From positions 1 through 39,882 of the forward strand of contig NW_025955321.1 in assembly GCF_022376445.1 (NCBI RefSeq): a stretch of 39,882 nucleotides of DNA. The letters are read 5' to 3'. The position numbers were made by a program, and so were the translations under genes. Below are positions 21,730 through 32,381 of this stretch, piece by piece. The first letter of the stretch is position 1. The number at the start of each line of letters is the position of its first letter. This DNA comes from Fomitopsis serialis (Eukaryota > Basidiomycota > Agaricomycetes > Polyporales > Fomitopsidaceae). Below the pieces are notes generated by a model. It ran no database searches. It saw only the letters and a list, made by a program, of their open reading frames with translations, and had not been told where the DNA came from.

Positions 21730-22752
21730 TTACATTGACAGGTCGTCGGACCAACTCGCATAGTTGTTCACATCGGCAAGCGTCTTGGTAAGGGTGTCCT
21801 TTATGATCATGACCGATAATTTACCCAGAGGAAGGTGGAGCGGCGGGTCCTGCAGCGTCGACACGGTATACATCCTGCTAGCCGCTTCGGAAGGGTCCGG
21901 AGCAGCCTGCACGAACTCCTCTGTCACGCTGTTGCGCAACGCCGCAGAGGGCGAATTCGTGTATGCAGGGTGCAGAGGCGTATAGACGCGGTTCTGCATG
22001 ATGGCCGGTGTGCGGAAGACGGAAGGCTCGACGATTGTCATCTGGTTGTCATGATCATAAGTATACTGCGGCTAACGTTACACCGAATGACGAGGCGCAT
22101 ACCTTGATGTTCCACTCGGGACACATCTCTGACGTCAAAGCCTTCGTGAGGCCATTTAAAGCTAAAGCAAATATCAACGTTTGCTGAACGGCACAGCCAC
22201 ACTGGCCTGAAGCACAATGACCTACCGTGCTTGGCGGCTCCATAGTAGCCCAGCGTCGTAGCGGAGCCAATGCCCGCAATGGAGGACATCTGCAAGAGGC
22301 GTCCACCAACGGGCTTGTTGACCTCTCTGAAGACACGGACGGCCTCCCTGGTGACGTTCGCCGCGCCCCAGAAGTTCACCTCAAAGAGCGCGCGCGCAAC
22401 GTCGTCCGGCGTGCCCTCCACCTCGGCCAGGAGGCCGTACCCCGCGTTGTTGAGCACGACGTCGATGCGCCCGAACTGCTTCACCCCAGCGGCGAAAGCA
22501 TCCTTGATCTCTTGTGGCTGGGTAACGTCGAGCTTGACGACGAGCAGCTTGTCGGGGCCATATTGCTTGGTGAGGTCAGCGAGGACCTCCGGTTTGCGCA
22601 GGGTCGCAACCACGATGTCTCCCTTCTGGAGCGCCACCTCTGTCGTCGCACGACCGAACCCCGTCGACGAACCAGTAACTGCGTGCGCCGTGAGTGAGTG
22701 AACTTGGTTCTACGCAGCTAGTAGACTCACTGAACCAGACTCTTGCAGACAT
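21730..22752 (-). CDS. Short-chain dehydrogenase/reductase, intact diverged member
   Basis: Four exons (22731-22752, 22226-22678, 22103-22161, 21730-22041) give 281 residues. Exon 2 (453 nt) and exon 3 (59 nt) have exactly the same lengths as in the type I genes, so the family shares one ancestral structure. Motifs are TGSSTGFGR, KLDVTQ, NNAGYGLLAEVE, QMSSIAG, and YGAAK as the active site. The coding sequence is more GC-rich than that of the array copies and more similar in exon 4 length (312 nt) to the plus-strand SDR at 28.4 kb. It is intact and probably expressed; the substrate is unknown. A minus-strand TATAAAAG lies at 22804-22811, 52 bases before the ATG. Confidence 0.93.
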
Positions 22753-22803
22753 TCTCCTATGGCGGCACTAAGTGCGTTGTCCTCCCTAACGCACCTCGGA
22801 TGT

Positions 22804-22811
22804 CTTTTATA
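22804..22811 (-). promoter_or_regulatory. TATA element of the diverged SDR
   Basis: TATAAAAG on the minus strand, 52 bases upstream of the ATG. The spacing is close to that of the other SDR genes in the window. Confidence 0.45.
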
Positions 22812-23411
22812 ATCTATAAAGACGCTTGTCAGAAGCTTGGTGTGTCATGCAGTGCCGTCCTGACTCGTAGATCGGCAGTGATGATGCGGCTACTAGAGTC
22901 GTACCGATGGCAGCTATGATCATTGCATCTCGCTAGTGGGGCGCATGCATATCCTTACGACAGACCGCAGCAGACTGCAGATCCATGTGCAGGATGAGCT
23001 CGAGCCTGTTGGAGCTAGTGAGCACCTGATAGAAGATGGGCGAAACCAAGAGACTCAACATTCTCATACTATTACCTAGCAGTGATCCGCCGCTTCCATG
23101 ACAGTCAGTGCTGCCTAAGGAACGATCAACGCAGCGGGACGATCCTTTCCAGTGGCTGTGCAAAAACGATAAATGTCATGCAGAACGAAGCCATACGAGC
23201 CATCGGAAACCACGCATCACGAATGCCAGAAGAGCGTCTGAAATGACAACGCGCAACATCCGCATCACGCATGCACGCTGCGCCAAAAGCCCATCTATAT
23301 CTAACCAATCTCGGGCAGATTAATTGTCGGCAGTACATGGTTCTGTTATACCTTCGCGTTCATTCTCTCCGCTCACCGACACTTCATCTCGCGCGGTTGC
23401 ACTTCGCCGCG
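22812..23411. other. Intergenic region between SDR and ribulokinase
   Basis: This lies upstream of the SDR and downstream of the kinase stop. No coding sequence, RNA gene or repeat is recognised. Confidence 0.5.
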
Positions 23412-25528
23412 TCACCGCGCCGCCTCCTCCATCTCCTTGCGCCACCGCTTCTGGATGTCGATGGTCTCGCGGAAGATCTTGTACTTCGCCTCGAGAAGCT
23501 TCTTCTCCTTCGCGTTCGCCTTCGGCGGGACGCTCGTCGCCGTCGGGGTCATCTCGATCTATCGCCCCACACAAGTCCGAATCAGCGCCCCCACCCACAA
23601 CTCACAGGCTCAGCCGGAGTCAACGCACCATGATATTCCAGAGCGCCTGCGCCTGGTCCTCCTCGCTGATCCTGCCGAGCTCGCCGACCCTGTGCGCGAA
23701 GCGGCCGAGCATCGCGGAGCCGAGGACGACCGCGTCGCCGCCGCTCTGGGGGAGCACGACGGGCATGGCGCACGTGTTCGCGAAGAGCTGCATCAGCATC
23801 GCGTTCTTCGCCTGCCCGCCGCTCATGTAGATCGCGGTGATCGCGTGCCCCGCCGCGTTCATGTCGTCCACGATGTGTCGCGTCTGCAGCGCGATCGCCT
23901 CCAGCGTGAGGTTGAACTTGCGCGCGAGGTCGCTCAGGCCGTCGTCCTGCGGTGCGTGAGTGTGGTGGGAGGATGAGTGGGGAGACGGGTACGTACGAGC
24001 GCGAGGCCCGTGATGGAGCCGCGCATGCGCGGGTCAGCGATGGGCGAACGGTTGCCGTGCAGGTCCGGGTAAAAGTGCATGTCCTTGGTGAGCTCGGTCC
24101 ACGTCGCCGCGCCCTCCTCCTTGCAGAGCTCGTTGAGCTGGTTTGCAAGCACTGTATGCGCGCGCATCGTCAGTCGACCGCTGATGAGGCGTACGCGAGG
24201 GCTGCTGCAGACCTTCATGGATGCTGGTCTTCTGCTCCTCCGCGAGCTCTTGCAGTCTGGGGTATGCGGGGTGGGTCTTGATCATGAAGTCGATGAGCTG
24301 GCCGGTGGAGGACTGGCCGCCCTCGTTCATCCACCATCCGGGCATGACGGCGTTCTGGCGTGCGTGACCTTAGCGGTGTGCGGACGCTTGTTCAAGATCA
24401 TTTACCTTGTAAGGGCCCCATACACCGCGGACGAAGACGCCCTCCTTGCTCTGCGACGGAGTTAGGAGCGTAGAGAAGAGGTCGATGAACGGGACGTGCC
24501 TGTACGATGTGGCATGTGCTGGTGCCAGCGCAGGCTGCAAGACGGTGTCGTGACTCATCGATAGACGGCACAGCGGATAGCTTGCTGCCCTCCTTGTACC
24601 GTCCGGCTACGGTACCCAGCCAACCAGCGTAGCTACGATCTGTTTAGGGCGCATACAGCCAGAGAGTTCTGGCACTCACGCATCAATGACACCACTGCCG
24701 ACCGGAGTGCCTTCCACCAGTCCAAGCTCCTCGGCGGCTTTCTTCGAGAGACCCTTGCCTACGGGTACGCCAGCGGTGACGACGTCGCATTCATGCGCGC
24801 CGAGCTGCCTGAAGTTGTTCTCGACGAACTCGCCAAGTCCGATCTTCTGGAAGAATTCGGGCTGCCAGCCGTTCTTCGTGGGCACAAACGAGCACTTGCA
24901 CGTCACGGAGCAGCATGAGCGCAAGTTGTCGCCCGTGGCCTTGTAGGTGAGGAAGTCGGGCAGGTCGAAGAACTGGCAGCGCGCAAAGCGCTCAGGGGCC
25001 ATCTGTTTCTTGAGCCAGAGGGTCTTCGGGATCTCCATTTCCAACTGAGCGGGGGATCAGCATGCGACGAAACGGGAAGGAAGGACACACACGCACGCTC
25101 ATGACGCCGCCGACATAGTCAAGCACGGTCGATCCGGTGCTATTGATGAGGTTCGCCTCTTCCTCGGCGCGGTGATCAGCCCAGAGGATGATGTTCCTGT
25201 CGCCGATCTCGCCCAACGTGTCGCCCTTGGTGACGACGACGGGATCGCCGTTCATGTCGGATACTGCCAGCGAGCACGTTGCGTCGAAGCCGAGACCCTT
25301 AACATCCGACGGGGAGACTTTGGCCTCTGCGAGGACGGCGCGGATGGTCTTCGACATGCCATCCCAGATGTTGTTGGTGGATTGCTCAAAGATGCGGTGA
25401 TCATTGGGATCGCGGTAGGTGATGGTGGACTCGGTGGAGGATGCGAGGAGGGTGCCGTCGTCCTGGACGAGGCCTGCGCGGACAGAGCCTGTGCCGACGT
25501 CGATACCGATGTAGTAGTTGTTGGGCAT
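23412..25528 (-). CDS. FGGY-family carbohydrate kinase (D-ribulokinase type)
   Basis: Eight exons give 578 residues in one continuous frame: 25097-25528, 24680-25044, 24500-24632, 24406-24450, 24213-24354, 23997-24151, 23629-23946 and 23412-23558. The N-terminal phosphate-binding start YYIGIDVGTGSVRAGL, ILWADHRAEEEA, GVIDAYAGW, CAGTSTCHIVQS, GVWGPY, NEGGQSSTGQLIDF and the FGGY-signature region YMSGGQAKNAM mark it. It belongs to the FGGY/YDR109C group, which phosphorylates D-ribulose with ATP in the cytosol. Seven introns are seen. The one after CHIVQ starts with GC, not GT, and keeping V-Q there matches the length of the human FGGY motif. The last exons are strikingly GC-rich. It sits inside the SDR cluster, so a link to pentitol/pentulose use is possible but unproven. 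Confidence 0.95.
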
Positions 25529-26480
25529 GGTGGGTGGTGACGTGGAGGGAGAGGTGAAGTAACAGGAGAGCGAGCGAGCGAGACCGTAAGTAGAAGGCCG
25601 CAAGCGAAGAGGAGAGGAGTCGTCCGACGCGCTCTCGGGTGTTCGCGAGGGCCCGCACAAGGTCCGCCGGGCCGCTCACACCCCTCCCAAACCCCAACCT
25701 CGCCCTAAGGCCTCCGTCGGGATTTGCCTCTTCTGGTTTCTCTACCAAACGCCTGCCACAATTCCCCTATATGTCAAATCCCAGCACGCCACAGACTGGC
25801 CCCTCTGCTCAAGCTGCGCTGTTATTCGACTGTTGATACAAGCCGACGCTTAGACATTTTACATAATCCTTGGGTGGAGTAATGGGAGTAATGGGAGGGC
25901 GGCCCGGCGACCTTGGGGATGCTCCGGGTTGTGTTCAGCGCCGTTCACGGTAACCGGAGTCAGGTGTCATCGACTACAGTACACACCACCGCGACAGAGT
26001 GTGCTCCCCGGAAAAGTAACGGGAAATGAGCTCACTGGCGGGTGGGACTCGAGGATGACAGTGCTGCAGTCTCCAACGTCGTCCAGACCGTTGCGTTGGC
26101 ACTGGCAGTCGCCGAGCAATGACTCGGATAGTTGGGTACGTGTGAGTGCTCGAGGCGGATACGGAGGTAAGCACAAATCGACTCTCTCGTTGAATTGTGA
26201 ATGACACCCTGCTCGGAGAACTCTTCATGTCCGAAAGTTCCCCCGTCAATGAACCGGAGCGCCTTACATTGACTACTCCGAGTCCTGATTTTTAGATAAT
26301 ACAGCTATCAACGGGCCCTCAAGGCTCGCATTCAACCTCGTTACTGCTATCAAAGTCGCGCGCGATTTCGGTACCGACTTAGTACGTGCAGGAACAGTTG
26401 AGGGATCTTCATACTGGCCAAGGTAATGCTATGGAAGGACCTTAGCTTACTCCCTGGAGAATCGCATCCGAGCCACATCT
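25529..26480. other. Intergenic region upstream of ribulokinase
   Basis: This holds the kinase promoter. A small direct repeat (taatgggag, about 25880-25900) is seen. No gene is recognised in either strand. Confidence 0.5.
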
Positions 26481-26830
26481 TGAATCGGAACTATCTGGCA
26501 GCACAAAACGCCCTCGCTTCAACTCTGCTTTCGTAACCCCTCGAGCCTTCGCAGCCGCAGTCCAATAATTTGGCCGCGAGTAGTAGTACGCTTGGGTACG
26601 CTGTGTTTGGCGAGACGGATACCAGCCCCGACGACAGCGCGCGGGAGATGTTCGAGGTCCACTTTTGGGACGCCTTCAACTTCGACAAAATGGCCCCATG
26701 CCTCATGCGCGAGGTCAACAGGTCCATTCATGCTGGCGGGCGGCTGATAGTGTTACATGGAGGTTTTCAGCACCACCCCGCCCCGGCATGTCGTATCAGT
26801 GCGCTCCAAAGGACGGTAAGTACTGTACGC
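26480..26830 (+). pseudogene. Decayed SDR relic 1
   Basis: The plus-strand segment reads GYAVFGETDTSPDDSAREM, then FEVHFWDAFNF, then CLMREVNRSI and GGRLI. It lines up with the NNAG-to-catalytic-serine region of the SDRs here (GYGLLAEVE, PDDVARALFEVNFWGA, FREVNKPVGGRLL). Just upstream, AFAAAVQ, a stop and FGR match AFAAAVKQFGR of the plus-strand SDR. There are several stops and frame changes, and no cofactor motif or active-site Tyr/Lys remains. A dead fragment. Confidence 0.7.
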
Positions 26831-27300
26831 GATAAACGCGGCTCTTATCAGTGCTTGATAAACAAAATCATATAATTGTGCAGCGACTCATGCGTTAGCA
26901 GCGCCTTGATAGAGCATAGATTGCCAAAGGTGTCTAAATACCTCGCCAGTGGGCGCGAGGCACTGGTTTGTATACTCAAACACAACTATATTGAGCGTGA
27001 GGACACTGTCATTCCTGCGTACTTAGCGCGATGACTCACCATATGCCGATTCACCATATGCCGCCCGACGCGGAGCGCCCCTGTACCCGGACTTGACAAT
27101 GTACGTTACACGGGCTGAACTTGACACAGCCGCATCCGTGTCGACGGCTCGGGCGGGCTCGGTTCCGATGTGGGTGGATGTAGTTGGCCACTAGATCTTA
27201 GAGGTCCTGCAGACTGATCGCGATGGGATACAACTTGCAAGACGTCCACGCCCCGTTGGTCATCTCCGAGGCGCACTTCAACCTCCGGTCGTAGCAGCAC
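26831..27300. other. Intergenic region with a near-tandem 13-bp repeat
   Basis: tcaccatatgccg occurs at 27036-27048 and again at 27051-27063. Near 27125-27160, gacggctcgggcgggctcggttccgatg resembles a stretch upstream of the intact SDR at 28.4 kb. This suggests the upstream region of an SDR was duplicated together with the gene. No gene is seen. Confidence 0.45.
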
Positions 27301-27560
27301 AATGATGTTCTCTCCTAAGGTCTGGTTCAGTCCGTCGCAGTGGAGGCCGCCGCATAACCAGAAGGCTCGCTGATCCATCTTCATAGTCGCCGGCTCGTTA
27401 ACGGGCTCCGGCAGGGCCATGACAGAACAGAACCAGTGCAGGTCACCATCGTCGGGCTGGGAGCGTTCTGCACTCCAGCCATGGCCCAAGCAGTGCCAGT
27501 CCACCTCACCCTGCCTACGAGAAAGTCATGTCCGCCCTACGCGCACTGTACAACTCGGGT
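27300..27560 (+). pseudogene. Decayed SDR relic 2, N-terminus fused to C-terminus
   Basis: It begins like the intact plus-strand SDR (SPKVWF followed by a donor-like site), then GSLTGSGRAMTEQ, a damaged TGSSTGFGRVMTEL. It continues directly with VTIVGLGAFCTPA, equivalent to the VVIVEPGAFRTGA start of the last exon. In another frame it reads HPAYEKVMSA, which matches HPAYEKVMTA of the intact gene. Exons 2 (rest) and 3 are missing, so a large internal deletion joined the two ends, and point damage followed. Confidence 0.72.
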
Positions 27561-28353
27561 TAAATTCCACGAATGCGGGACACATCCCCTTCATACAATC
27601 GCAGCACTGCACCTTTGGCAAGGTGCCGTCGAACTGGCCAGAAAGAAGCCTGCTCAGACAGGAAGGAGTACATATGCTGTCACTTCGTGGCCGGAGCCGC
27701 GGGTGGTGGGCAGCGAGGTTTAAACGTCGCGCGCAACTTAGAACAGAGCAATGAGGATCTCTTACCGGGATATATAGGGTCTGAATAAGTACTAGCAATA
27801 TCACTTGCTGCTTCGACGAATATGAGGACAATCACACGCCGAAATCTACGATAAAAATATTAGTAATGGCCAAAGTTGCCGCTTGGATATACCGACTCGG
27901 AAGCAGTCAGCTACAACGTGTGCATACACTGCACTGGCGCAACACGTAACGTGGTCCGTGGTCGGGAATTTTATGTCCTCAGTTCCGCTGCATACGAATG
28001 ATCGGTATTCCTGTGATTATCCCAGTAAGTCAAAAAAGTAAGGATGCGACCGAGGGAACTGACCAGCAAAAGCCAATGCCACACGGCAAGGCTCTCCTTG
28101 TGTTGGTGCACATTACGGAGTGGCCCTGCACCTACTTCTGGGGAAGCGAGCTGACTCGGACATAGTAGCCGACTCGGACTGTCATCGAGAAGCAAGTTAT
28201 CGCCGCGGCGGTAGATGCACGGGCGGGGTCGGTGCCGATGGAATTATCCGGTAGAGATCCCAATACGTCCCTCATGAGAACCGCAGTGGTATAAATCGAC
28301 ACGGCTCCCTGAAGGATTGCGTCCAAGGCGCATACATTCCTAGCAGCACAGCA
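27561..28353. other. Intergenic region upstream of plus-strand SDR
   Basis: No gene is recognised. It includes the promoter of the intact SDR and a stretch (about 28210-28240, cacgggcggggtcggtgccgatgg) resembling the region upstream of relic 2. Confidence 0.45.
28290..28296 (+). promoter_or_regulatory. TATA element of plus-strand SDR
   Basis: TATAAAT on the plus strand, about 60 bases upstream of the ATG. The distance matches the minus-strand SDR genes. Confidence 0.45.
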
Positions 28354-29362
28354 ATGTCATCACCTAAAGTTTGGTTCAGTGAGTCTCATTCTCTAAATTG
28401 TACCACTGAGAGATCGCTCACTTGCATTCCAAGTCACTGGTTCGTCGACGGGGTTCGGCAGGGTCATGACGGAGCTCGTCCTCGCAAAGGGCGACATCGC
28501 CGTGGCGACGCTCCGCTCCCCGGAGGTGCTCGCCGAGCTTGCGTCACAGTACGGCAAGGACAGGCTCCTCGTCCTGAAGCTCGACGTTTGTAAGCCTCAG
28601 GAGATCAAGGACGCGTTCGCTGCCGCGGTCAAGCAGTTCGGCCGCGTCGACAACGTGTTCAATAACGCTGCGTACGCCATGATCAGCGAGGCGGAGACCG
28701 GTCCCGAGGACATCGCGCGGACGATGTTTGACGTTAACCTGTGGGGAGCCATCAACGTCAGCAAGGAGGCCGTGCGCATCATGCGCGAGGTCAACAAGCC
28801 TGCCGGAGGGCGTTTGTTGCAGATATCTTCAATGTCAGGCTACATGGGGATGACCGGCATGTCATATTACTGCGCTACAAAACACGGTGAGTATGACGTA
28901 GTTACAGCTCCTGAAGGCTTGAATGACGTGAGTGACAGCTATCAACGCATTCACCGAAGCTCTGTCCAAGGAGCTCGACCCCGACTGGAACATCAAGGTC
29001 AGAATCCTCACCAGCTTTCAGCATCTGTGCTCATTCTCGCTCTTTTCAAGGTCGTCATCGTCGAGCCTGGAGCGTTCCGCACGGGGGCTTACGGCAACGT
29101 GGTCCGGATTCCGCTCCACCCAGCCTACGAGAAAGTCATGACTGCACCACGCAAGTATTTCGAGGAGGACGTCTTGGGTGTGATGCAAGACCCGGTGCAG
29201 GGTGTTGAGGTTCTATACAAGATCGCAGAGCTTCCCAACCCACCGCTGTTCCTCCCGCTCGGGAAGGATTCTGTCAGCATGGCGAAGACGAGATATGCTG
29301 AGATGGTGGAGAGTACGAATGCTGTTGCTTCGTGGTCGGAGGAGCTGCGGGTCATGGGGTGA
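28354..29362 (+). CDS. Short-chain dehydrogenase/reductase, plus strand
   Basis: Four exons (28354-28378, 28434-28886, 28939-28997, 29051-29362) give 282 residues. Exon 2 and exon 3 lengths (453 and 59 nt) are identical to the minus-strand SDRs. Motifs are MSSPKVWF, TGSSTGFGR across the first junction, KLDVCK, NNAAYAMISEAE (Ala for the usual Gly of NNAG), QISSMSG, YCATK and PGAFRTGA. The NNAA change is conservative and the catalytic Ser/Tyr/Lys are kept, so activity is likely. The first and third introns end in aag, a less common acceptor. It lies among three relics of the same family in the same orientation, apparently the survivor of an older expansion. Confidence 0.92.
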
Positions 29363-29479
29363 GAACCTTGAGCAATGCGTCTCGTTGATGAATAGAGTGA
29401 CAAGCATTGCCTGTCGAGAGGTCTTAGTGATCAGTTGTGTATCAACGTCTGAACACGTACTCCAGTTACCGGAGCCTCT

Positions 29480-30080
29480 AGAGCCGGCTTTGTGCTGCCA
29501 ATGCCACCAAGGAATCTATACGAGTCTTTCGGGAGATGAACAGGCCGGTCGGAGGTCGCCTGCTCCAGGTTTCATCCACAGCAGGAGTCGGTGGCATTGC
29601 CTCGTTGATCTTCTATGCAGCCAGAAAACATGATCAGTACCACATGCAAGATGTGTCACGATGATGGCTCGAATATGACCGCGACATAAGAGGTGGAAGC
29701 ACCGAATCTCTAGCCGTGGAGCTGGTTCCAGATGGGACATTCAGGTGTGTCCATGGATGGCCCACCAAAACGTGTAGTCACGGCCGCTCGGTAAGATAGG
29801 TCACTATCATTGAACCAGGGGCGTTTCAAATACAGCTTGAACAGCTGTCCGCCGCATACGAAAGCAACTTCAAGTTGCCTGGGGCAAGCATCCGCGAGTC
29901 GATGAACCCTTACGACACCAATCAGTCAGATGCTAGGAAACCCGTGGAAGGTTTTTTCAAAAGAAGCTGCGCTTTCAAACTACCCTTGCGACTGCCCTTG
30001 GGACAGGACATCATTGCGATGAGCCGTAGAAGACAGAACTGGCGATTGAATTGGACGAGTAAGCTTCATGGTTGAAGGAG
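29480..30080 (+). pseudogene. Decayed SDR relic 3
   Basis: It starts mid-protein at ANATKESIRVFREMNRPVGG, then RLLQVSSTAGVGG and FYAARKH, so the catalytic Ser, Tyr and Lys positions are still visible. A following exon-like piece reads ESLAVELVPDGTFR with a gtgtgt donor. After an intron-like gap comes VTIIEPGAFQIQLEQLSAAY and, near the end, RLPLGQDIIAM. The cofactor-binding N-terminal third is absent. Spacing between pieces is altered and later parts have frame breaks. It is the least decayed of the three plus-strand relics. Confidence 0.75.
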
Positions 30081-30621
30081 TTGGGCACCAATGATCCCGC
30101 AGCCGCATCCTATATGATGCATGTGTCCGCCCTGTGTTAATGCACTTATGAGTGTCAAACAAACACCAGGTTTCCTATACGGTGGATTATGACTTCTGAC
30201 TTACGAGTGCCTGTCCTTTCAATTACATCAGGTACATCTGACTGTCATTGACGCTTCCCCACCCGAAGCACTGAGGTCTCTCCAGCCAACCAAGCAGCCC
30301 TGCAGGTTGTGATCAAGGAATCCGTATTGCTCCAAAACCATCGAGCGCAGCGAACCCTGAGGTTCTGATAGTGAAAAATGTTTTCTCTGGCTGCCATGTC
30401 CACGGTGCCGTTGGGAAGCAGACACTGGCAGCCTGAGGCCGAGCTGCGAACGAACACACTGGCATGCTATGAGGAAAATAAGCGGTCCTAGTTCTATGGC
30501 GTCAACAGGGTTCATGCTGAAGATAGATGATAAGTGCTCGTACCAATGCCAAGAGCCTATTATAAGGCTAGCAAGGAGCCCAACGACATCGACTGCAGAC
30601 TTAACGATCCATCTTACTGAA
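30081..30621. other. Intergenic region, nothing recognised
   Basis: Between the SDR relic and the stop codon of the TDP2-like gene. A minus-strand open frame of 134 codons covers most of it but shows no family features or bias, so I do not call it. Confidence 0.4.
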
Positions 30622-31542
30622 TCAATCCGCACAGAGTCTGACGGTCGTCATCAGCCCATAGTGATCACTGGCCCACTGGCCCTTCGCCGTTTTGAGTCCG
30701 ACGCCTATCCTGCTCGGGGGATCCACCACCAACGATGAACTGCCAGTGTGCAAAATCTTGTCCATACGACACACTGGAAAGCGGTTCCTCGGCTGGTACC
30801 CCCACGTAAAACTCGTCTCGTCATCCTCGGACCCTTGGTATGCGTCCGTCAACTCTGCCTCCGCAGGGAGGGTAGCATCGCGCGGATCGATGGGGTTCAT
30901 GTCCCCGGCTACGATCCCCGCGTGTACACCGGGTGCTCTGAGCAGCTCCGCGGTGGCCAACAACTGTGCTGGACGCCTCGACGTGCCCTCTGGTAGTGAT
31001 TCGAGGTGCACATTGGCTATTCGTAACAGCGCCGGTGTCCCATCTCCTGGAGCAGCCAACTGCACATCGACAAAGACGGCGTTTCTGCCCATGACGGAGT
31101 TTCCGAAGACTAGCGATTGCGCACCAACTGTAGGTACCGTATTCGAGACGAGCGTGACATTGCCATATCGAGGGCTCGGCCAGGTGTTCGCAGAGGTGGG
31201 GATGGCGATGAAGTGCTCACGCACCCACCTGTGCTTGAGAAGAACGGACATCGCTTCGCCTTCGATCTCCTGCAGGAGAATACAACAAGGGACAGGTGAC
31301 TCGCCACCGTCGGCTCCGCCGGCTTGTCCCTCGAGAGCACTGCGAATGTGGTCTAGAGCACATCTCAGCCTCGCGTCAGCGTTGGGTGCCATGAAGTCGA
31401 CGTTCCAAGAGACGAGACGAATGGATGTCGGCTGCGGCGTCGTGTTCCTTTTCTTCGATAGGAACTTCCAGTCCGAGAGCAGCCACTTGGTGGAGAAGCG
31501 TCCGGGCTTCAGGGGAATGATCTTGTTGACCAACGCAGACAT
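30622..31542 (-). CDS. Endonuclease/exonuclease/phosphatase family protein (TDP2-like)
   Basis: A single exon of 306 residues from the ATG at 31542. An in-frame ATG at 31596 would add 18 residues of low complexity. The EEP-fold motifs appear in order: SWNVDF near residue 49, LLQEIEGE (metal-binding Glu), NVTLVSN, RIANVHLES, the AGDMNPID catalytic Asp/Asn, MDKILH and the terminal SDHYGL His. This order is that of TDP2 (5'-tyrosyl-DNA phosphodiesterase) and its fungal relatives, which remove peptide adducts from DNA 5' ends. EEP proteins act on diverse phosphodiesters, so the substrate is a family-level guess. It has no introns, unlike nearly all its neighbours. Confidence 0.87.
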   Translation of the reverse strand: MSALVNKIIPLKPGRFSTKWLLSDWKFLSKKRNTTPQPTSIRLVSWNVDFMAPNADARLRCALDHIRSALEGQAGGADGGESPVPCCILLQEIEGEAMSVLLKHRWVREHFIAIPTSANTWPSPRYGNVTLVSNTVPTVGAQSLVFGNSVMGRNAVFVDVQLAAPGDGTPALLRIANVHLESLPEGTSRRPAQLLATAELLRAPGVHAGIVAGDMNPIDPRDATLPAEAELTDAYQGSEDDETSFTWGYQPRNRFPVCRMDKILHTGSSSLVVDPPSRIGVGLKTAKGQWASDHYGLMTTVRLCAD

Positions 31543-31599
31543 CGCTTGTGAGTGAGAGTCAGCGGATGTAGGAGAATGGGATGGAGCAGGTAGCATTTA

Positions 31600-32381
31600 C
31601 TACGTCGGAGAGGGTGGCACACAGTCGATCGACGCATGTACGATAACTTACTTAGTATGTATCGCACAAGCGCCGGCCACGTATAGCCTGAGGCGAGAAG
31701 TCCACTAGCACACGCTGGCACAAGTCTTAATTGTAGACCATAAGGACGCGCATCGACGAGCATGTAACACTGCGGACAACCCGGATTGTGCGAGGCGCTT
31801 ACATGGGCCTAACATTGCAAGAGCGTGTATATTAGTAAGCCACTAAGTGAAAATCCCTAACATGGGAAGTACATGCCTAGAACATGACGCGATTTCGGAA
31901 CATAGGAAGAACATAGCACTTACATTCCCGATTTTGGGAACATTCGAAATGTTAGCCCGAACAAAGGAATACCATTCCCTATGTTACGAGCTCCGACTTA
32001 GAGCCGTAAAAATATACACGCCCTTACAATGTAAGTACCATGTGAGCGCTTCGCACAACGCGGTTCGTCCGCAGTGTAAGTACCTTCAGATGGCACGGTG
32101 TTCTATAAGCTAAGTAAGTAATCAATTTTGTGTGCGAACACAAGCTATCTACATGAGGTTACGAAGAATACCACAAAGTATATACAGACCGGCACCGGAA
32201 TTATATTACTAGTAGGCGTCGTAAGCAATGAATAAAGCTTCGAGGGAGTTAGTTGTGGTATCGAGACCTTAAAAGGCCTGGGTATAGCTGTGAACGCTCG
32301 CGACGAGTGGCTAGGGCGTACGAAGGGTTCACTCCCTCTCAATGAGTCGTGGCCTACTAGGCACACGCAAGTGATAAATCG
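31600..32381. other. AT-richer intergenic region with short recurring motifs
   Basis: Composition drops below the window norm, especially 31840-32260. Short motifs recur: gtaagtacc (twice, near 32030 and 32075), aacata-g, and gggaaca-type words. I recognise no gene, terminal repeats or target-site duplication. It could be an old non-autonomous element or plain spacer. Confidence 0.35.

Noticed and set aside
30228..30632. Minus-strand open frame of 134 codons between SDR relic and TDP2-like gene
   Set aside because: It has a hydrophobic stretch but no family similarity, no splice support, and overlaps the end of the neighbouring gene.
30692..31555. Plus-strand open frame of 287 codons opposite the TDP2-like gene
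   Set aside because: Mirror of a long intronless exon. The minus strand contains the ordered EEP catalytic motifs and the plus strand none.
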